A stretch of 64,000 nucleotides of DNA. Origin: Tridacna crocea (taxonomy: Eukaryota; Mollusca; Bivalvia; Cardiida; Cardiidae). Below are positions 31,013-42,349 of this stretch, one piece after another. The notes beneath the pieces were generated by a model. It was not told the origin of the DNA. It saw nothing but the letters and a program-made list of their open reading frames with translations, and did not search any database. The translations under genes and the position numbers were made by a program. The stretch spans positions 56,922,192-56,986,191 of the forward strand of contig OX031061.1 of the NCBI GenBank assembly GCA_943736015.1, in the 5' to 3' direction. The first letter of the stretch is position 1. Every line of letters starts with the position of its first letter.

Positions 31013-34000
31013 CTATAAATAGAAAATAAAACTTATTTTCAATTTGAAATATTATATAACTCTTTGTCAAACGACACATTTATTGACTCGACCAAATTGA
31101 AATTATTTAGAGACAACAAATTAAATTTTACTCCAATGTTTTGGGTTTGTCTTTGATAGGGTAGAAAACATTATGGAGAAAGGAGAAAATGCGGGCTACC
31201 AGCATTTTCTCCTATTCCCCACAATGTTTTGAAAAGACTTCTTCACCAGGGTCGTTAAAACAAGGGATTGTATAATAATAATTGTATTTCAATACGTCGT
31301 TTGAAAGTTGTCGCCCATTTTCTCCAATTAACTCATTACCAAACGACAAAATTTTGCACTGATCCAAATTGAAAGCATTTGCAGACGACAAAAATAAAAG
31401 TGACTGAAAATTTGAAATTTGTTTTGTGAAGGGTAAAAAACATTGTGGGAAAAAGAGAAAATGCTGGTTACCAGCATTTTCTCCTTTTCCCACAATGTTT
31501 TCAAAAGAGTTCTATCTCTAGGGTTAAAACACAGGGACAAAACCAAAAACATTTTTCTGTAATAGCATTGAAATTTGACAAATCATCTTACATTCTTTAA
31601 GACTTTTGAAATTATGCCCCGACTGTTCAATGCCTCAGTTTGAATTATTTTAGGTTTCTTTCAAACTTAGTTTGTATCAATGAAAGTAAACTATGTTGTA
31701 CAATGCCCTAAACCTCTTCCAAACAATTCAACATTTTTAATATAGAAAAAGTGTAGATTAACTCTTTACCACAGACTTTTAATGACCATGAGAAGGAAAG
31801 TTTCTGAAGACATTGTGGGGAAAGAAGAAAATGCCTGTGACCAGGTGACCAGCAGTTTCTCCTTTTCCCACAATGTTTTCTACCCTCCTTAAAATCAAAA
31901 TTCCATTTTAGCTTCACATTGATTTTGTTGTCTACAAATGCTTTCAATTTGGACTAGCCTAAAATTTTGGTTGTTTGTGAAAGAGTTAAATGCTGTTTTA
32001 ACCCTTTACTCCATCGATACTCATTTTGACATATCAACAACAGACAGCTTTTGAAAACATTGTGGTAAAAGGTGAAATTGCTCGTAATGAGCAATTTCTC
32101 CTTTTCTCACAATGTTTTCCACTCAATCAGATATTTGTATCATTTGTTCATATTTTTGACATCATATCTTTATCTGCTTCTGAAATATAAGAGCATCAAA
32201 TTGGCATATCGTGTAAAGGGTTAAATATTATTTCATTTATATCATGCTGGCTGATGCATCTTTACATTCTTTTCTGAGTATCTTCTATCAGTACTCACAC
32301 AACTTTCCATTAAAACCACTGGCTGCACTTTCCATTAAAACCACTGGCTGCTTTCCAACATGGATGTAATTACATCATCAAAGTTATATTCTTCAGTTTA
32401 GTTTAACCCTTTACTCCATAGATACTCATTTCTACGCATTGCTTGTAGGAGCTTTTGGAAAACATTGTGACAAAAGGTGAAATTGCTCGTGATGAGCAAT
32501 TTCACCTTTTGCCACAATGTTTTCTATGCTATCATAAGGTCTCATATACACATAGGAAATGGCTTTATCCTTGCTGTTATTTAGGGTCAATTAGAGATAC
32601 CTTAGAAATGCCTTATGTGGTAAAGGGTTAAGTGGAATAAATTGCATCACAGCAACTGTCATTAATCCATGAATGACTGTGGTGCAAATCAAACCAGCAA
32701 TCCCTAGATTATAAGTACTATATGATGCTGACTGAACTTACAGGCTTGGTACCATGAGGAAGTAAACTTTTTGAAAACATCCTGTGATATATGAATCAGT
32801 CTTAAATTTTTGTCTTGCTTCACTAACTTATCATTTATAATACTTACAACTCATAACCAGTAATCCAATACTGATAAGTCGCAGCCATTTGTTGGTGAAG
32901 CATGTCACCACAAAATGTTTCAGTAACATCATAAACAGTGAAACCATTCCGAAAACCAGTCCAAGAACTTCAAGAGTCTGCACTGTTCTAAACCAGTCTG
33001 AAATCCAGAAATATAAAATACTGTACATGCACTTTTATATTTTCATTTGATCTTTACCTGTCTGTCATAATCTACTATTGATGTCTATTCTTTACCAAAT
33101 GACAAAACTTTGGACTAGTCCAAGTTCGAAGCTTTTGCAGATGACAACATAAATGTTAATCAGGAAAGAAGGGTTACCAGCATTTTCTCCTTTTCCCACA
33201 ATGTTTTCAAAACCTTTCTTTCTCAGCGTCTTTAAAAGTCAGGATTGTGTGGTAAAGAGTTAACCACTCATATACTAAACAATCCCACATTGTAATAAAC
33301 TCGAGATAGAAAGCGTTGAAAATGTTGAGGGAAAAGGAGAAAACGTTGGTTCTTCATTTTCTCCTTTACCCTGCAATGTTTTTTCCTTTTCCCCACAATG
33401 TTTTCTCCTTTTCCCAAATTAATGCTTTCAATTTGGACAAGGACAAGAATTTTTTTTTCGTAAAGTAGATACTGAAAAGAAAAACATCACAAAAAAAAAA
33501 CCATAAGGGTACCAGCGCTTGGCAACAGTAGCGTTTTCAGTGAACAACTTTAGTCTGAAAAAGAACCATAACTGTGTCGAGAATATTTTCAGGGTAACCG
33601 GCCCTTTTGATATGAGGACCCTTTAACCCATTACCCCACAATTCTGACTTTTTCTGACCCTGGAAAAAAAGCCTTTCAATAACATTGAGGAAAAAGGAGA
33701 AATGCTGGTAACCAACATTTTCCCCTTTTCCCACAATGTTTTCTACCCCTCAAAAAGCAAAATTCAATTTTAGATTCACATTTATTTTGTCGCTTGCAAA
33801 ATTAATGCTGACAATCTGGACTAGTCCAACATTTTGTCGTCTGGAAAAGATTAAAGCCTTTCCCAAACAACAAATTTTGGACTCTTCCAAACCGAAAGAG
33901 TTTGCAAACGACAATTTTAGATTTTGAGAAAATGGCAGAAAGTTCTCAAAAAGGGTAGTAAACACTGTGGGAAAAGGAGAAATTGCTCATTACGAGCAAT

Positions 34001-36489
34001 TTCTCCTTTTCCTACAGTGTTTTCAAAAGACTTTTACTGCAGACACGTAAAAATCAGGGCTTGTTTGGGAAAGGGCTAATATAGTTTGAAACTTGGTGAA
34101 ATTTGAAGTGACAGAAGTTAATATATCTGTTGTTGATACCCTAGATAAATCTGAAAATGTCAAAACTTTTGCAAGACTGCAAGGTAAATGGGCCGTGATA
34201 ACTTTTACATCTCCTTCAAAAAGAGCGCTCATCTAAAATGAAAGAACTACACAGATCAGAGGACTTTACCAGAATATCAATATTTGAAAGGTGGGTATTT
34301 AGAATTTTTACATCTCACCAAATTAAAAAATATATATATCACTGATAGATTCCTAAAATTACAAAAAAAAAATTTTTTTGATGGTATTCCCTTAAAAGGC
34401 TATGTAGCCTCTTAACCCTTTCCCAAACAATCCCTGGTTTTTACGGGTCTGGAATACTAGCCTTTTGAAAACATTGTGGGAAAAGGAGAAAATGCTGGTA
34501 ACCAGCATTTTCTCCTTTTCCCACAATGTTTTCTACCCTATCATAGACAGAAATCATCTTTTCAGCAAGAGTTGAATTGTCGTCTGCAAATGCTTTCAAT
34601 TTGGTATAGTCAAGTTTGTTGTTTGGGAAAGGGTTAAGGTATTTTTAGATTTCGCACCAAAAATCAATAAAGCATTTTGGGAATGTCAAGTGACTGGCAC
34701 GTGACTCATACCGATTAAATTCCATTACATAACAAACATGTAATAATTATTTTCCGTAACGTCTTCTTCGGACGCTACGTTTGAAACGTCGTCTGTGTAT
34801 TCCTGTATGTAAACGAGCAAACTGATCATCTAAAAATAGAATGCATCTCCCATTGGTGTCAACCTGGGCTGTAGTAAATCTCTTATTTTTTGTGTTGTCT
34901 GGCAGTTTTCAACTACCGGGGGTTTATGAATGAAAATTAAAAGGCTTAGGTAGTATAAGGAGGATTGTTTTTGCATTTTTGTAAAATTTTCGTCCCAAAA
35001 TCTGAAGGGCCACCTTTAACTCTTTACCACATGAGAAAATTTTAGACTGGTCCACAATGAAAGCATTTGCAGACAACAAAATAAAGGTGATTAAAAAATA
35101 GAAATTTGTTCTGGGAAGGGTAGAAAACACTGTGGGAAAAGGAGAAAATGCTGGTAATCAGCATTTTCTCCTTTTCTCACAATGTTTTCTAAAAGCTTCT
35201 TTCTCAGGGACGTCAAAAGTAGGGATTGTGTGGTAATGGGTTAAGACAAAGCTGTTTCAGGAATAGGTGAAGTGATTGTACATTAGAGCTACAGACAAGA
35301 GGGATTGGTAGTTTTCTAAATCTGTTAGTTCGCTTCGAAACCATATGTTGTGGGTACTCATTAACATCATCTCAATGAGATAATTCTAATGAATATCCTC
35401 ACTATAGGGTTTAGTGGAGATTAATCAAAATTTTTAATGTTAAAATAAGTCTGTCTATCTGGAGCTCTAGCTCTAGTAGGTCTATTTATTTACATTCCTT
35501 TAGCCCCTTACCAAACAATTCCATGTTACAAACAAATCTGTCCAAAAGATTTGTTTTTGAAACATAAAAGAAAAGAAAAAAAATGTTGGTTACTAACTTA
35601 CTATGTTTGCCAACCATTCAAACAAAAAGTCCATCAATAACTACAGTATTTATGCAAATAACAAATTAAAGTAATGAGCCACATTTATACTGCCTACTGC
35701 CTAATTTTAAATTTAGACCAGCTTAACCCTTTACCCCATAAGGCATTTCTATAGTATCTCTAATTGACCCTAAATAACAACAAAGATCAAGCTGTGTCTA
35801 ATGTGTATATAACACCTTTCCATAGTGTAGAAAATATTGTGGGAAAAGGTGAAATTGCTTGTCACAAGCAATTTCACCTTTTGCCACAATGTTTTGTAAA
35901 GGCTCCTACAAGCAATGTGTAGAAAGGAGTATCTATAGAGTAAAGGGTTAAAACTTTGTAATCTGCTTCAGAGTTATTCAATTCCTGCATAAGAAATCAG
36001 TATTACATGGGTAATGAAGTAACCAAAATACATAAAAAAATCCTCTATTATCAGTATTAACATAAATCAGGAAATAGACCGGAAGTAATTTTTAGGCCAT
36101 TAGGGGCCAATTTTTGTCATTTTAGTATGAAAAATAAGCAGTACTTAGTGTACATGTCTAGACAAATATAGAAATTCAGAAAGTCAAAAGGGAATCTTTT
36201 TACTTGGAGATGAGTTTACTGGAAACCTTTAATTGTATAATGACTTACGAGAAACTTGATTATCAGTCCATTGAAATCCTCTACATGTTCCTCTCACCAA
36301 GCCGAAGTCTGTACAAATCTGCCATAAACCGCTGAACCCTACCGTGCCATACTCGTCACTCACAGTGTGTACCCAGTGGTTCGAACCCACTGCTGTTAGC
36401 TGGAAAATGTTTGCTACAGTTAATAAGCCCAACGCTACAAGAGCGACTATTGTCAACCCTCTTTCGGGTTTATCTGGGTAAGACGCCAT
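30837..36489 (-). CDS. Claudin/PMP22-family four-pass membrane protein, three exons
   Basis: Spliced CDS 36489-36249, 32997-32848, 31012-30837 (567 bp, 188 aa). Both introns are phase 1 with GTAAGT donors (36248, 32847) and TTTCAG or TTATAG acceptors. Start ATG at 36489 (AAAATGG); in-frame GTG codons upstream are not used. Helices at about 11-31, 89-106, 119-145 and 158-182. The first extracellular loop carries the family signature W39, G54-L55-W56, C59, C69, where the two cysteines form a disulfide in known claudins. The protein belongs to the PMP22/claudin/EMP superfamily, whose members act in the plasma membrane in cell-cell contact. The tail ends SIRDDY, not the YV of vertebrate claudins. 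It could equally be an EMP/TMEM-type relative. Both introns are loaded with MITEs. Confidence 0.85.
31056..31279 (-). mobile_element. pbA MITE 44 bp from a splice acceptor
   Basis: Old copy with decayed TTAA at both ends and a hairpin with mismatches. It lies in intron 2 of the claudin-like gene; on the minus strand it ends 43 bases before the AG of exon 3, in or near the usual branch-point zone. Confidence 0.75.
31328..31527 (-). mobile_element. pbA MITE, short arm truncated
   Basis: TTAA at both ends; about 30 bp of the right arm before the final TTAA are missing. Confidence 0.85.
31758..32224 (+). mobile_element. pbA MITE (31758-31989) and pbD MITE (31998-32224)
   Basis: Two separate TTAA-flanked copies 8 bp apart. 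The first has an enlarged apex (CCTGTGACCAGGTGACC). The second has the pbD left arm and apex TTGCTCGTAATGAGCAA, with stem GTGGTAAAAGGTG facing CTCCTTTTCTCAC, so the pairs are not fully matched. Confidence 0.8.
32240..32402 (-). mobile_element. SINE fragment with a small tandem duplication
   Basis: ACTTTCCATTAAAACCACTG occurs twice in a row (about 32305 and 32331). The phrase CCACTGGCTGCTTTCCAACAT matches the SINE middle at 54000. No tRNA head. Confidence 0.45.
32403..32631 (+). mobile_element. pbC MITE
   Basis: TTAA at both ends, termini CCCTTTACTCCATAG. The stem reads GTGACAAAAGGTGAAATTGC against GCAATTTCACCTTTTGCCAC. Confidence 0.88.
32848..32997 (-). CDS. Exon 2 of the claudin-like gene
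   Basis: 150 bp. The acceptor GGATTTCAG precedes 32997, the donor GTAAGT follows 32848. Encodes the second helix (VLGLVFGMVSLFMMLL) and the start of the third. Confidence 0.85.
33086..33470. mobile_element. Two pb MITEs sharing TTAA in intron 1
   Basis: 33086-33263 (-) lacks most of the left stem. 33260-33470 (+) has a stuttered right stem in which CCTTTTCCC-ACAATGTTTT occurs twice. The left edge is about 90 bp upstream of claudin-like exon 2 on the minus strand. Confidence 0.7.
33623..34079. mobile_element. pbA MITE (33623-33854, +) abutting a pbB MITE (33851-34079, -)
   Basis: They share the TTAA at 33851. The pbB copy has a near-perfect hairpin with apex TTGCTCATTACGAGCAA; its right site has become CTAA. 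Confidence 0.85.
34285..35019 (-). mobile_element. TTAA-flanked element with AGGTGG ends (copy 3, carrying a MITE)
   Basis: Left end GAAAGGTGGGTATTTAG, right end GGGCCACCT-TTAA. Colinear with 54796-55344. A pb MITE sits at 34412-34637. Confidence 0.75.
34412..34637 (+). mobile_element. pb MITE with pbB termini and pbA apex, nested
   Basis: Inserted at GTAGCCTC^TTAA^GGTATTTTTAG. The uninterrupted sequence GTAGCCTCTTAAGGTATTTT is present in the sister element at about 54950, proving TTAA duplication. Confidence 0.93.
35016..35244 (-). mobile_element. pbA MITE
   Basis: Its left TTAA is also the right TTAA of the element at 34285. Hairpin nearly perfect (GGTAATCAGC at the apex). Confidence 0.88.
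35285..35470. mobile_element. Palindromic MITE with AGAGCTC ends (copy 3)
   Basis: Core ATATGTTGTGGGTACTCATT and a diverged right arm; ends TCTGGAGCTCT. Confidence 0.7.
35723..35951 (-). mobile_element. pbC MITE
   Basis: TTAA at both ends; apex TTGCTTGTCACAAGCAA with compensating changes on both arms. Confidence 0.88.
36249..36489 (-). CDS. Exon 1 of the claudin-like gene
   Basis: 80 codons plus one base. Encodes the short N-terminus, the first helix and the loop with GLW-C-C. The donor GTAAGT follows directly after the C at 36249. Confidence 0.88.
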
Positions 36490-36753
36490 TTTAAAATTTA
36501 CCTGTCCCACAATGCAACACCTGTGTTGACTTCTCAGGTGAGGTCATCAAAACAATGACAAAAATGTTTCACTATTTTGAACTAATAACGCGTATTATTC
36601 AGTTATTGGTTGATTCGAGTTTAAATGTGCGCTAGACTCGGACCAGACGAGCCAAGTGACAGAACTTCTCCCCGTGTCCCTCCCTTACTTAGTTCGATTG
36701 GTAGGGGTCACTGGGCATTATACAAGGGCGCGATCGGAAGACTAGATCCGATT

Positions 36754-37211
36754 TTATTTCGTGATTGTTTCAAACACCATCACAAAAATAACATGGGGGC
36801 CAACTCTGAGTACAAAAGGTAACAGGTGTGCGTGGCCACTATTGTCGATGTTGGGGTCAGTCCTAGCAGACCTCAGTCGTCCACTGTGACCTTTATTGTT
36901 ATCTTGAACACTTCCAGTTGCCCTAAATTTATTCAAGAGGCGCAGAACAATGGCTCTGGTTGGAGCATTTCTGCCAGGGAAATCTCTACGAAATTGTCTC
37001 TTTGTTTGGATGAGTGACTTAGTCGCGAAATAGGCCTGCGTGATCTTGATCCTCTCCTGCACCGAATATCGAGTTGCTGGATCCATTATTGCTTGGAAAC
37101 AAAAATCTAATGTCTCAGCTACAATTCACCTGAAATTCAGAAAGGAACGTGAATTTTCCTGGAAATGACAAGCCTACAAAACTGTTTACATTTTATTGGA
37201 CCACCCTGTAG
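36754..37211 (-). pseudogene. 5' part of a Tc1/mariner-type transposon with a DUF4817-like transposase N-terminus
   Basis: A minus-strand frame from ATG at 37086 reads MDPATRYSVQERIKITQAYF, then FRRDFPGRNAPTRAIVLRLL and NKFRATGSVQDNNKGHSGRL. This is the helix-turn-helix region annotated as DUF4817 in many invertebrate transposase-like proteins. After about residue 80 the similarity stops and no DDE catalytic domain follows within the 110 codons, so the 3' part is deleted. The 5' end of the element is the inverted-repeat-like CAGGGTGGTCCAATAAAA reading leftward from 37210 with TA outside. It lies 265 bp upstream of the claudin-like start codon, on the same strand. Confidence 0.8.
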
Positions 37212-39461
37212 GAAAGTGACTCGGTTCTGTACCCAGGATGCCCAAATTAGATAGATGCACTATCTCCCGCTAGATGGCATTCTATATAAATACTCATCTA
37301 TCTAATCAATCTCCAAGCAGAGTTGTTGTTCGTTACTCTCACATACATCTCTGCGATGGGCTAAATGACAAGAATCTTGTCAAACCGAGGAAAAGATGTT
37401 TTGTTACTGTTTAACTGTTTCATGTGTAAAAATTATAAGGTGGATGAAAGAATATTATTCTGGATACATTATTGGTGCGTTCAAACTGATGAATTTACCT
37501 GTATAGATTGGAACTATTTTTTTTTTTTGTAGCCTCTTTACTAATCAGAATCTTACGCCAAGTTTAACAAAAATGGCTGCACATGAATGCTGACAACAGT
37601 TTTGACACACCGATAAATCTTAGGTTATAAGATTAAAAAAACAAGTTATGGTCCTGTAAAAGACATTTAAGTTTTTCAGAAAATCTGTCTTTTACACATT
37701 TCCTACCACTTAGTCTGATTGGCCGTATGCTGTTTCAACAGCACACAAAGTAATCGATATGAGTCTTTCTTTCACCGGCGTTTGTGTCGCCATTTTGAAT
37801 TCTGGTCATTTGACGAAAGTATCACGTAATGACGGACTACTTTCTGAGCCCACTACAGAGGTGAATGTGAATGATCCGGAGTGCAAGAGAGTGCTATCTA
37901 ATTTGGACATTATGGGTACAGAACCGAACCACTTTCCTACGTCATGGCCAAAATTGTGGTCCATAACTACTTTTGAAATGAACGGCAAACCGTAGACATT
38001 TCAAATCTGTGAAAATTTTAAATTTTAGACCTCTGCAACAGTTTTGAGTTTAAAAAGTAGACTCTCTCAGAAATTGCCGTCCGAATGCATTTTCTTTGTG
38101 AAATTATGCAGATAAACGGTCTGTTTCGTCATAATGTTGTCTTGTAAATAAACCGAAACAAACAAATAAAAAATGGTTTGTTTTTATTCGACGGATTTCA
38201 AACGAGAATTGTTCAATTGATTTTAATTGCAAACGCCCACCTCTCATAACTGTATTTTCTTTTTTATAATTACTAAGCTGAATAATCTAAGCAAATGGGG
38301 GGGGTAGGGGGGGGGGGGGGGAGAGGGGGAATAATATCGTTAGAAAAAGAGAAGGAAAATCGCGGGAAAGAATTATGTGACTTGGAAACGCGGGAAGGTC
38401 ACGTGACAGCGATGTACACGGGAGGTTTCTACGCCTCTTTTTTTTGTTTTTCGTTCATTGAATATCCTACATGTCCCTGTTTGTATACATGTACTTGAAT
38501 ATATTGGAATTGATGCCTATAAACTATTTGTCAACGTTGATGCTGACGTCTCCTAGCTTCTTCTTTTAAAGCCATCTTATACTGTTTATTGTTATAAAAG
38601 TTTCTTTATTTACAATAATAATCAGAAAAGTGCATGTATACATGTATAGAAATAAAGAAAAACGTTTTTAAAATTCGTTGTAAAGCGCATTTGTACTCTG
38701 GATTTATAAAAATCGACTACATCGAAGGCAAACTTTTGTGAACATCACAGTTTTTATCCTGTACCAGACAATAACGTGTTTTCCAGACCCTCAGAAAATG
38801 GCATATATAAGAATTTCATCTTTCCTTGTCAATCTTCAGTGCTATCATTGGAACCATAATAAAGCCTTGGTGCCAGTCTGGTCATTTTTTTTTCTTTTAT
38901 TATTATATAGTCGGACATTACTTTGTCAAACATACGGCAATACATGTAGTTATGAAATCGATAAACAGTTTGGTCACAGATCTGTAGGCTATGTGATAAG
39001 GAACAATTAAATATAAATGCTCACAGTACCTCGGCTGTACTAGATCATTGACGGGGCACAGAGACCACTGGCAAGTATTTAAAGCAATTAATTTGCAAGC
39101 TTACAAGCGTTATACATGGTGAGGTATATACATGAGTGTTTTCAAACTTTTTTTATATTTTTGTTGATCAATCTATCTATTTGTGCATTCATTTAGCGTG
39201 TATAATGTGTGTAGCGTGTGATAAATCGCTGGTAATTTACGCGTACATCATAGCTTACAGTGCACTGGGGGAGAAATGTTTTTCGAGAAGTGTTGTTTGA
39301 TAAAATAAGTTCAGTGCTATTCAAGCTTACAAAAGCCCTTCGTCTGACAAAATGTAACCCTCTTTGAAACAACTTTGAATCTAAAATAACGAGAGAGGTC
39401 GCCAGATCGAGAGATCTAGAGAGAGGCGGGGGAAATCATGTCGCCCAAGCTGTCTAAGCTA
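37212..39461. other. Mostly unique sequence; no supported gene
   Basis: Contains a 78-codon plus-strand frame at 37759-37995 with no recognised domain, and a poly-G tract at 38298-38332. The sequence is less repetitive than the rest of the window, so it may hold regulatory DNA. Confidence 0.35.
38298..38332. repeat. Poly-G tract
   Basis: Thirty-odd bases that are nearly all G on the plus strand, with scattered A and T. Similar shorter tracts occur at 19388-19403, 24441-24451 and 63047-63070. Confidence 0.9.
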
Positions 39462-39842
39462 GTAGACCCGTAAAACTTCTAGTGCAGCATAGAATGAAAT
39501 TTCTTGATAGAGCTTTGATATTATACGGATTTATACAGATATACAAAACTTTTGCACAATTTTAACCGACCAGGAATTTCTTTGATCCTTGAAATTATCA
39601 TAATTATTATTTATACTTTTGTTAGTTTCCAGAAAAGTGAGGCATTAATTATCTCTCTTTGTAAAGAGAACATAATGGTTTTAGATTTATAAATGATAAT
39701 TCTTCGAAGGAAAAAAGGAAAAAGTGGCTTGGTCAAAGTATTGCAATAATAGTTTACCCATCTTTAATCGCAGTAAACTTCGTAGGATAATATATATTGT
39801 ACTGGAAATTTATAGCTCTGTTTTCTATTGCGGCTCCACTAC
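39462..39842. mobile_element. CTTCTAGTGCA element (copy 3)
   Basis: Starts GTAGACCCGTAAAACTTC and ends GCGGCTCCACTAC, a diverged form of the 17-bp ends at 20507 and 23712. Uninterrupted, about 380 bp. Confidence 0.75.
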
Positions 39843-40357
39843 AATTTATACCTTCATTATTTTTTTCTTTTTGAAAAAACAAAAATACGTATTTCAATGA
39901 AAAGAAGAAAAAAGAATATATCTAACAACTGCTGCTTCAATCAAAGTTATGAATTCTCGAAATGCAAGCAGGGATTGTACATATCATGCGATGAAGTGCA
40001 AGAGAAGATAGTTCGTTGAAACGATTTATTGCGAATCACGTAACTGCTTGCTGACAGCTTGATGCCGAGCAATCAAACTGGTTTCTTTCTCTATTTTCCC
40101 GAAAATCGGGCCAATGCGAAACATTTTAGAAATTAAATTGAATTAAAATTTGTAAATGTAATTTTAATACTACACCGGTTTATATTTAGCGCACTTCGAA
40201 AAAAATTAATTGCCTCTGACGTAAAAATCAGATTGACCAATGAAAAAGCTCGTTACATTAGCAAGTTCGGTCGAACTGTCAATGTTATTATTTTCTTTTG
40301 TCTTGTAAAAATTTAATATGAAAAATTAGCAAATAAACAGGTTACTACTGCGCAAAT

Positions 40358-40420
40358 ATGATCAACAACCACAACCATTACAGTCATCAGAATGGGCATC
40401 ATGTGAAATCGCGATCAGAG
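40358..40420 (+). CDS. Possible first coding exon, gene unknown
   Basis: ATG at 40358 opens 21 codons (MINNHNHYSHQNGHHVKSRS + E) ending in CAGAG before GTAAGA. The His/Asn-rich start and the good donor are suggestive. A CCAAT box on the plus strand at about 40239 and a low-repeat upstream region fit a promoter. No second exon could be joined with confidence. Confidence 0.22.
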
Positions 40421-40768
40421 GTAAGAAAATGTGTGTTTGGTGCTCGAAAATCGATTGTGTGATGGTTTGTTTTGATAAATTCCTTGAGATTGTGAGGTCA
40501 GATGAACAGCTGATTGTGATTCTCAGGTTCGTTTCAGCAGAGAAAGAGGTCGAAATCCATAGTGAAATTGTTGTAGATATATTTTGATGCAAAGATTGAA
40601 TATTATGACATTAAATAATGATCTGTATGTGGGAAGTATGAGGTAACAGACACTTCCTTGGTGAGAGAAACCTAAACAAAGGCATTGTATACAAAGGCAA
40701 AGACCATGTGACCAGTCAAGATGGGTTTGGATTGCAATATCTCCACCCTTCGTCCATATATATCGTGT

Positions 40769-41165
40769 CTAACTCATTACCAAACGACAATATTTGAGGC
40801 TTGTCCAAATCGATTGCATTTGCAGGCGACAACATGAGAGTGACTGAAAATTTGAAATTTGTTTTGTGAAGGGTAGAAAAGATTGTGGGAAAAAGAGAAA
40901 ATGCTGGTTACCAGCATTTTCTCCTTTTCCCACAATGTTTTCCAAAAGCTCCTTTCTCAGGGTCGTCAAAAATTAGGGATTGTGTGGAAATGGATTTTAA
41001 AATGACTTTTTTTTTTTCTTTATAAAGCTTTACAAAACAAAAAGAATTTTCTACTTGTCCAGAATTAAAGCATTTGCTGACAACAAATCAAGATAAAGGT
41101 GGGAAATAGTTTTTTGAAAGGGTACTGTAGAAAACATGGTGGAGAAGGGAGAAATGCTGGTTTAT
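40769..41165 (-). mobile_element. pbA MITE (40769-41000) and a degenerate half (41027-41165)
   Basis: The first has CTAA and TTAA ends and a good hairpin. The second keeps the long arm and a left stem only. Confidence 0.75.
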
Positions 41166-41271
41166 AATTCTAACTCCCAGCTATAAATTTCTGTGAAAGA
41201 ACTGCTCCTGTAGCAGAAAAGTCATTGACACATCTGTGTAAAGGCAGAGTTTGCAGTGTAGCCACAATGGT

Positions 41272-41499
41272 TTAACTCTTTACCAAATGACAAAATTTTA
41301 GACTGGTTCAAATCGAAAGCACTTACAGACGACAAAGTAAACATAACTCAAAAATTGAAATTGGTTTCCAGCAGGGTAGAAAACATTGCGGGAATAGGAG
41401 AAAATGCTGGAGACCAGCATTTTTGCCTTTTCCCAAATGTTTTCAAGAGACCTCTATCTCAGGGTCGTAAAAACCAGGGATTGTTTGTTAAAGGGTTAA
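41272..41499 (-). mobile_element. pbA MITE
   Basis: TTAA at both ends; apex TGCTGGAGACCAGCA. Confidence 0.87.
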
Positions 41500-41693
41500 T
41501 CAAATAGTCGTTTACAAATGGTCCTATTCTCAAGGCCAGTATGAGAACCTTGATCAAACTCAATCATGAGGTTGTGCAGTGATCCTACCCATTGGTCCAG
41601 AGTGGGCTTACACTCGGTCTACAGAATGTTGGTAGCTTTTGAAGTTTCAAAATGCTTCTGTTGGACATGTCATAAAATCTGTGTAAGGATTAT

Positions 41694-41926
41694 TTAAATC
41701 CATTTGCCACACAGTCCCAAATTTTAACAATCCTGAGAAAGAAGCCTCTTGAAAACATTGTGGAGAAAAGGAGAAAATGCTGGTTACCAGCATTTTTCTC
41801 CTTTTCCTATAATGTTTTCTACCCTATCCAAAACAGATTTCAAATTTTCAGTAATTTTATTTTGTTGTCTAGAAATGCTTTGATTTGGGACCAGTCTTAA
41901 ATTTTGTCGTTTGATAAAAAGAGTAA
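41694..41926 (+). mobile_element. pbA MITE
   Basis: Left TTAA intact, right decayed to GTAA; hairpin with small length differences between the two arms. Confidence 0.82.
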
Positions 41927-42349
41927 AGCAAATAGTCGAAAAGCAATCTAAAAGGGCATTATGCTGTTCTCGGATAAGCTGCTTTGTAAATACAAAAATC
42001 CAGAAGATGTTTGGCTGCATATTTTTAAACATTCACTTTAGCAAGCACAACTTCAACCTGATCATATGCAGTCATTTACCAATCACATGGATATACATGT
42101 ACATCACTGAAGATATTTTCTGGTTCTAGTCATACACTGTTGTCCCCTTCCATAGCGTAGACCCCAGACCGAACATTTGATAATTGAAATATTGGGTATC
42201 ATCAAGGAATTCAGACAGGACAATACGTAGCTATGTTTATCTTATTTCAAATTAGTCAAGAAGTGCACTTTTCAAGGGCCAATATATGAAAGAGTAGGAA
42301 TCGTATTAAGTCTTAGCTGGTATATACATGCAGATTGTAGGCATTCATG

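Noticed and set aside
37759-37995. 78-codon plus-strand frame with an antisense frame over the same DNA
   Set aside because: No domain or motif recognised, and the overlapping minus frame is just as open; not enough to call a gene.
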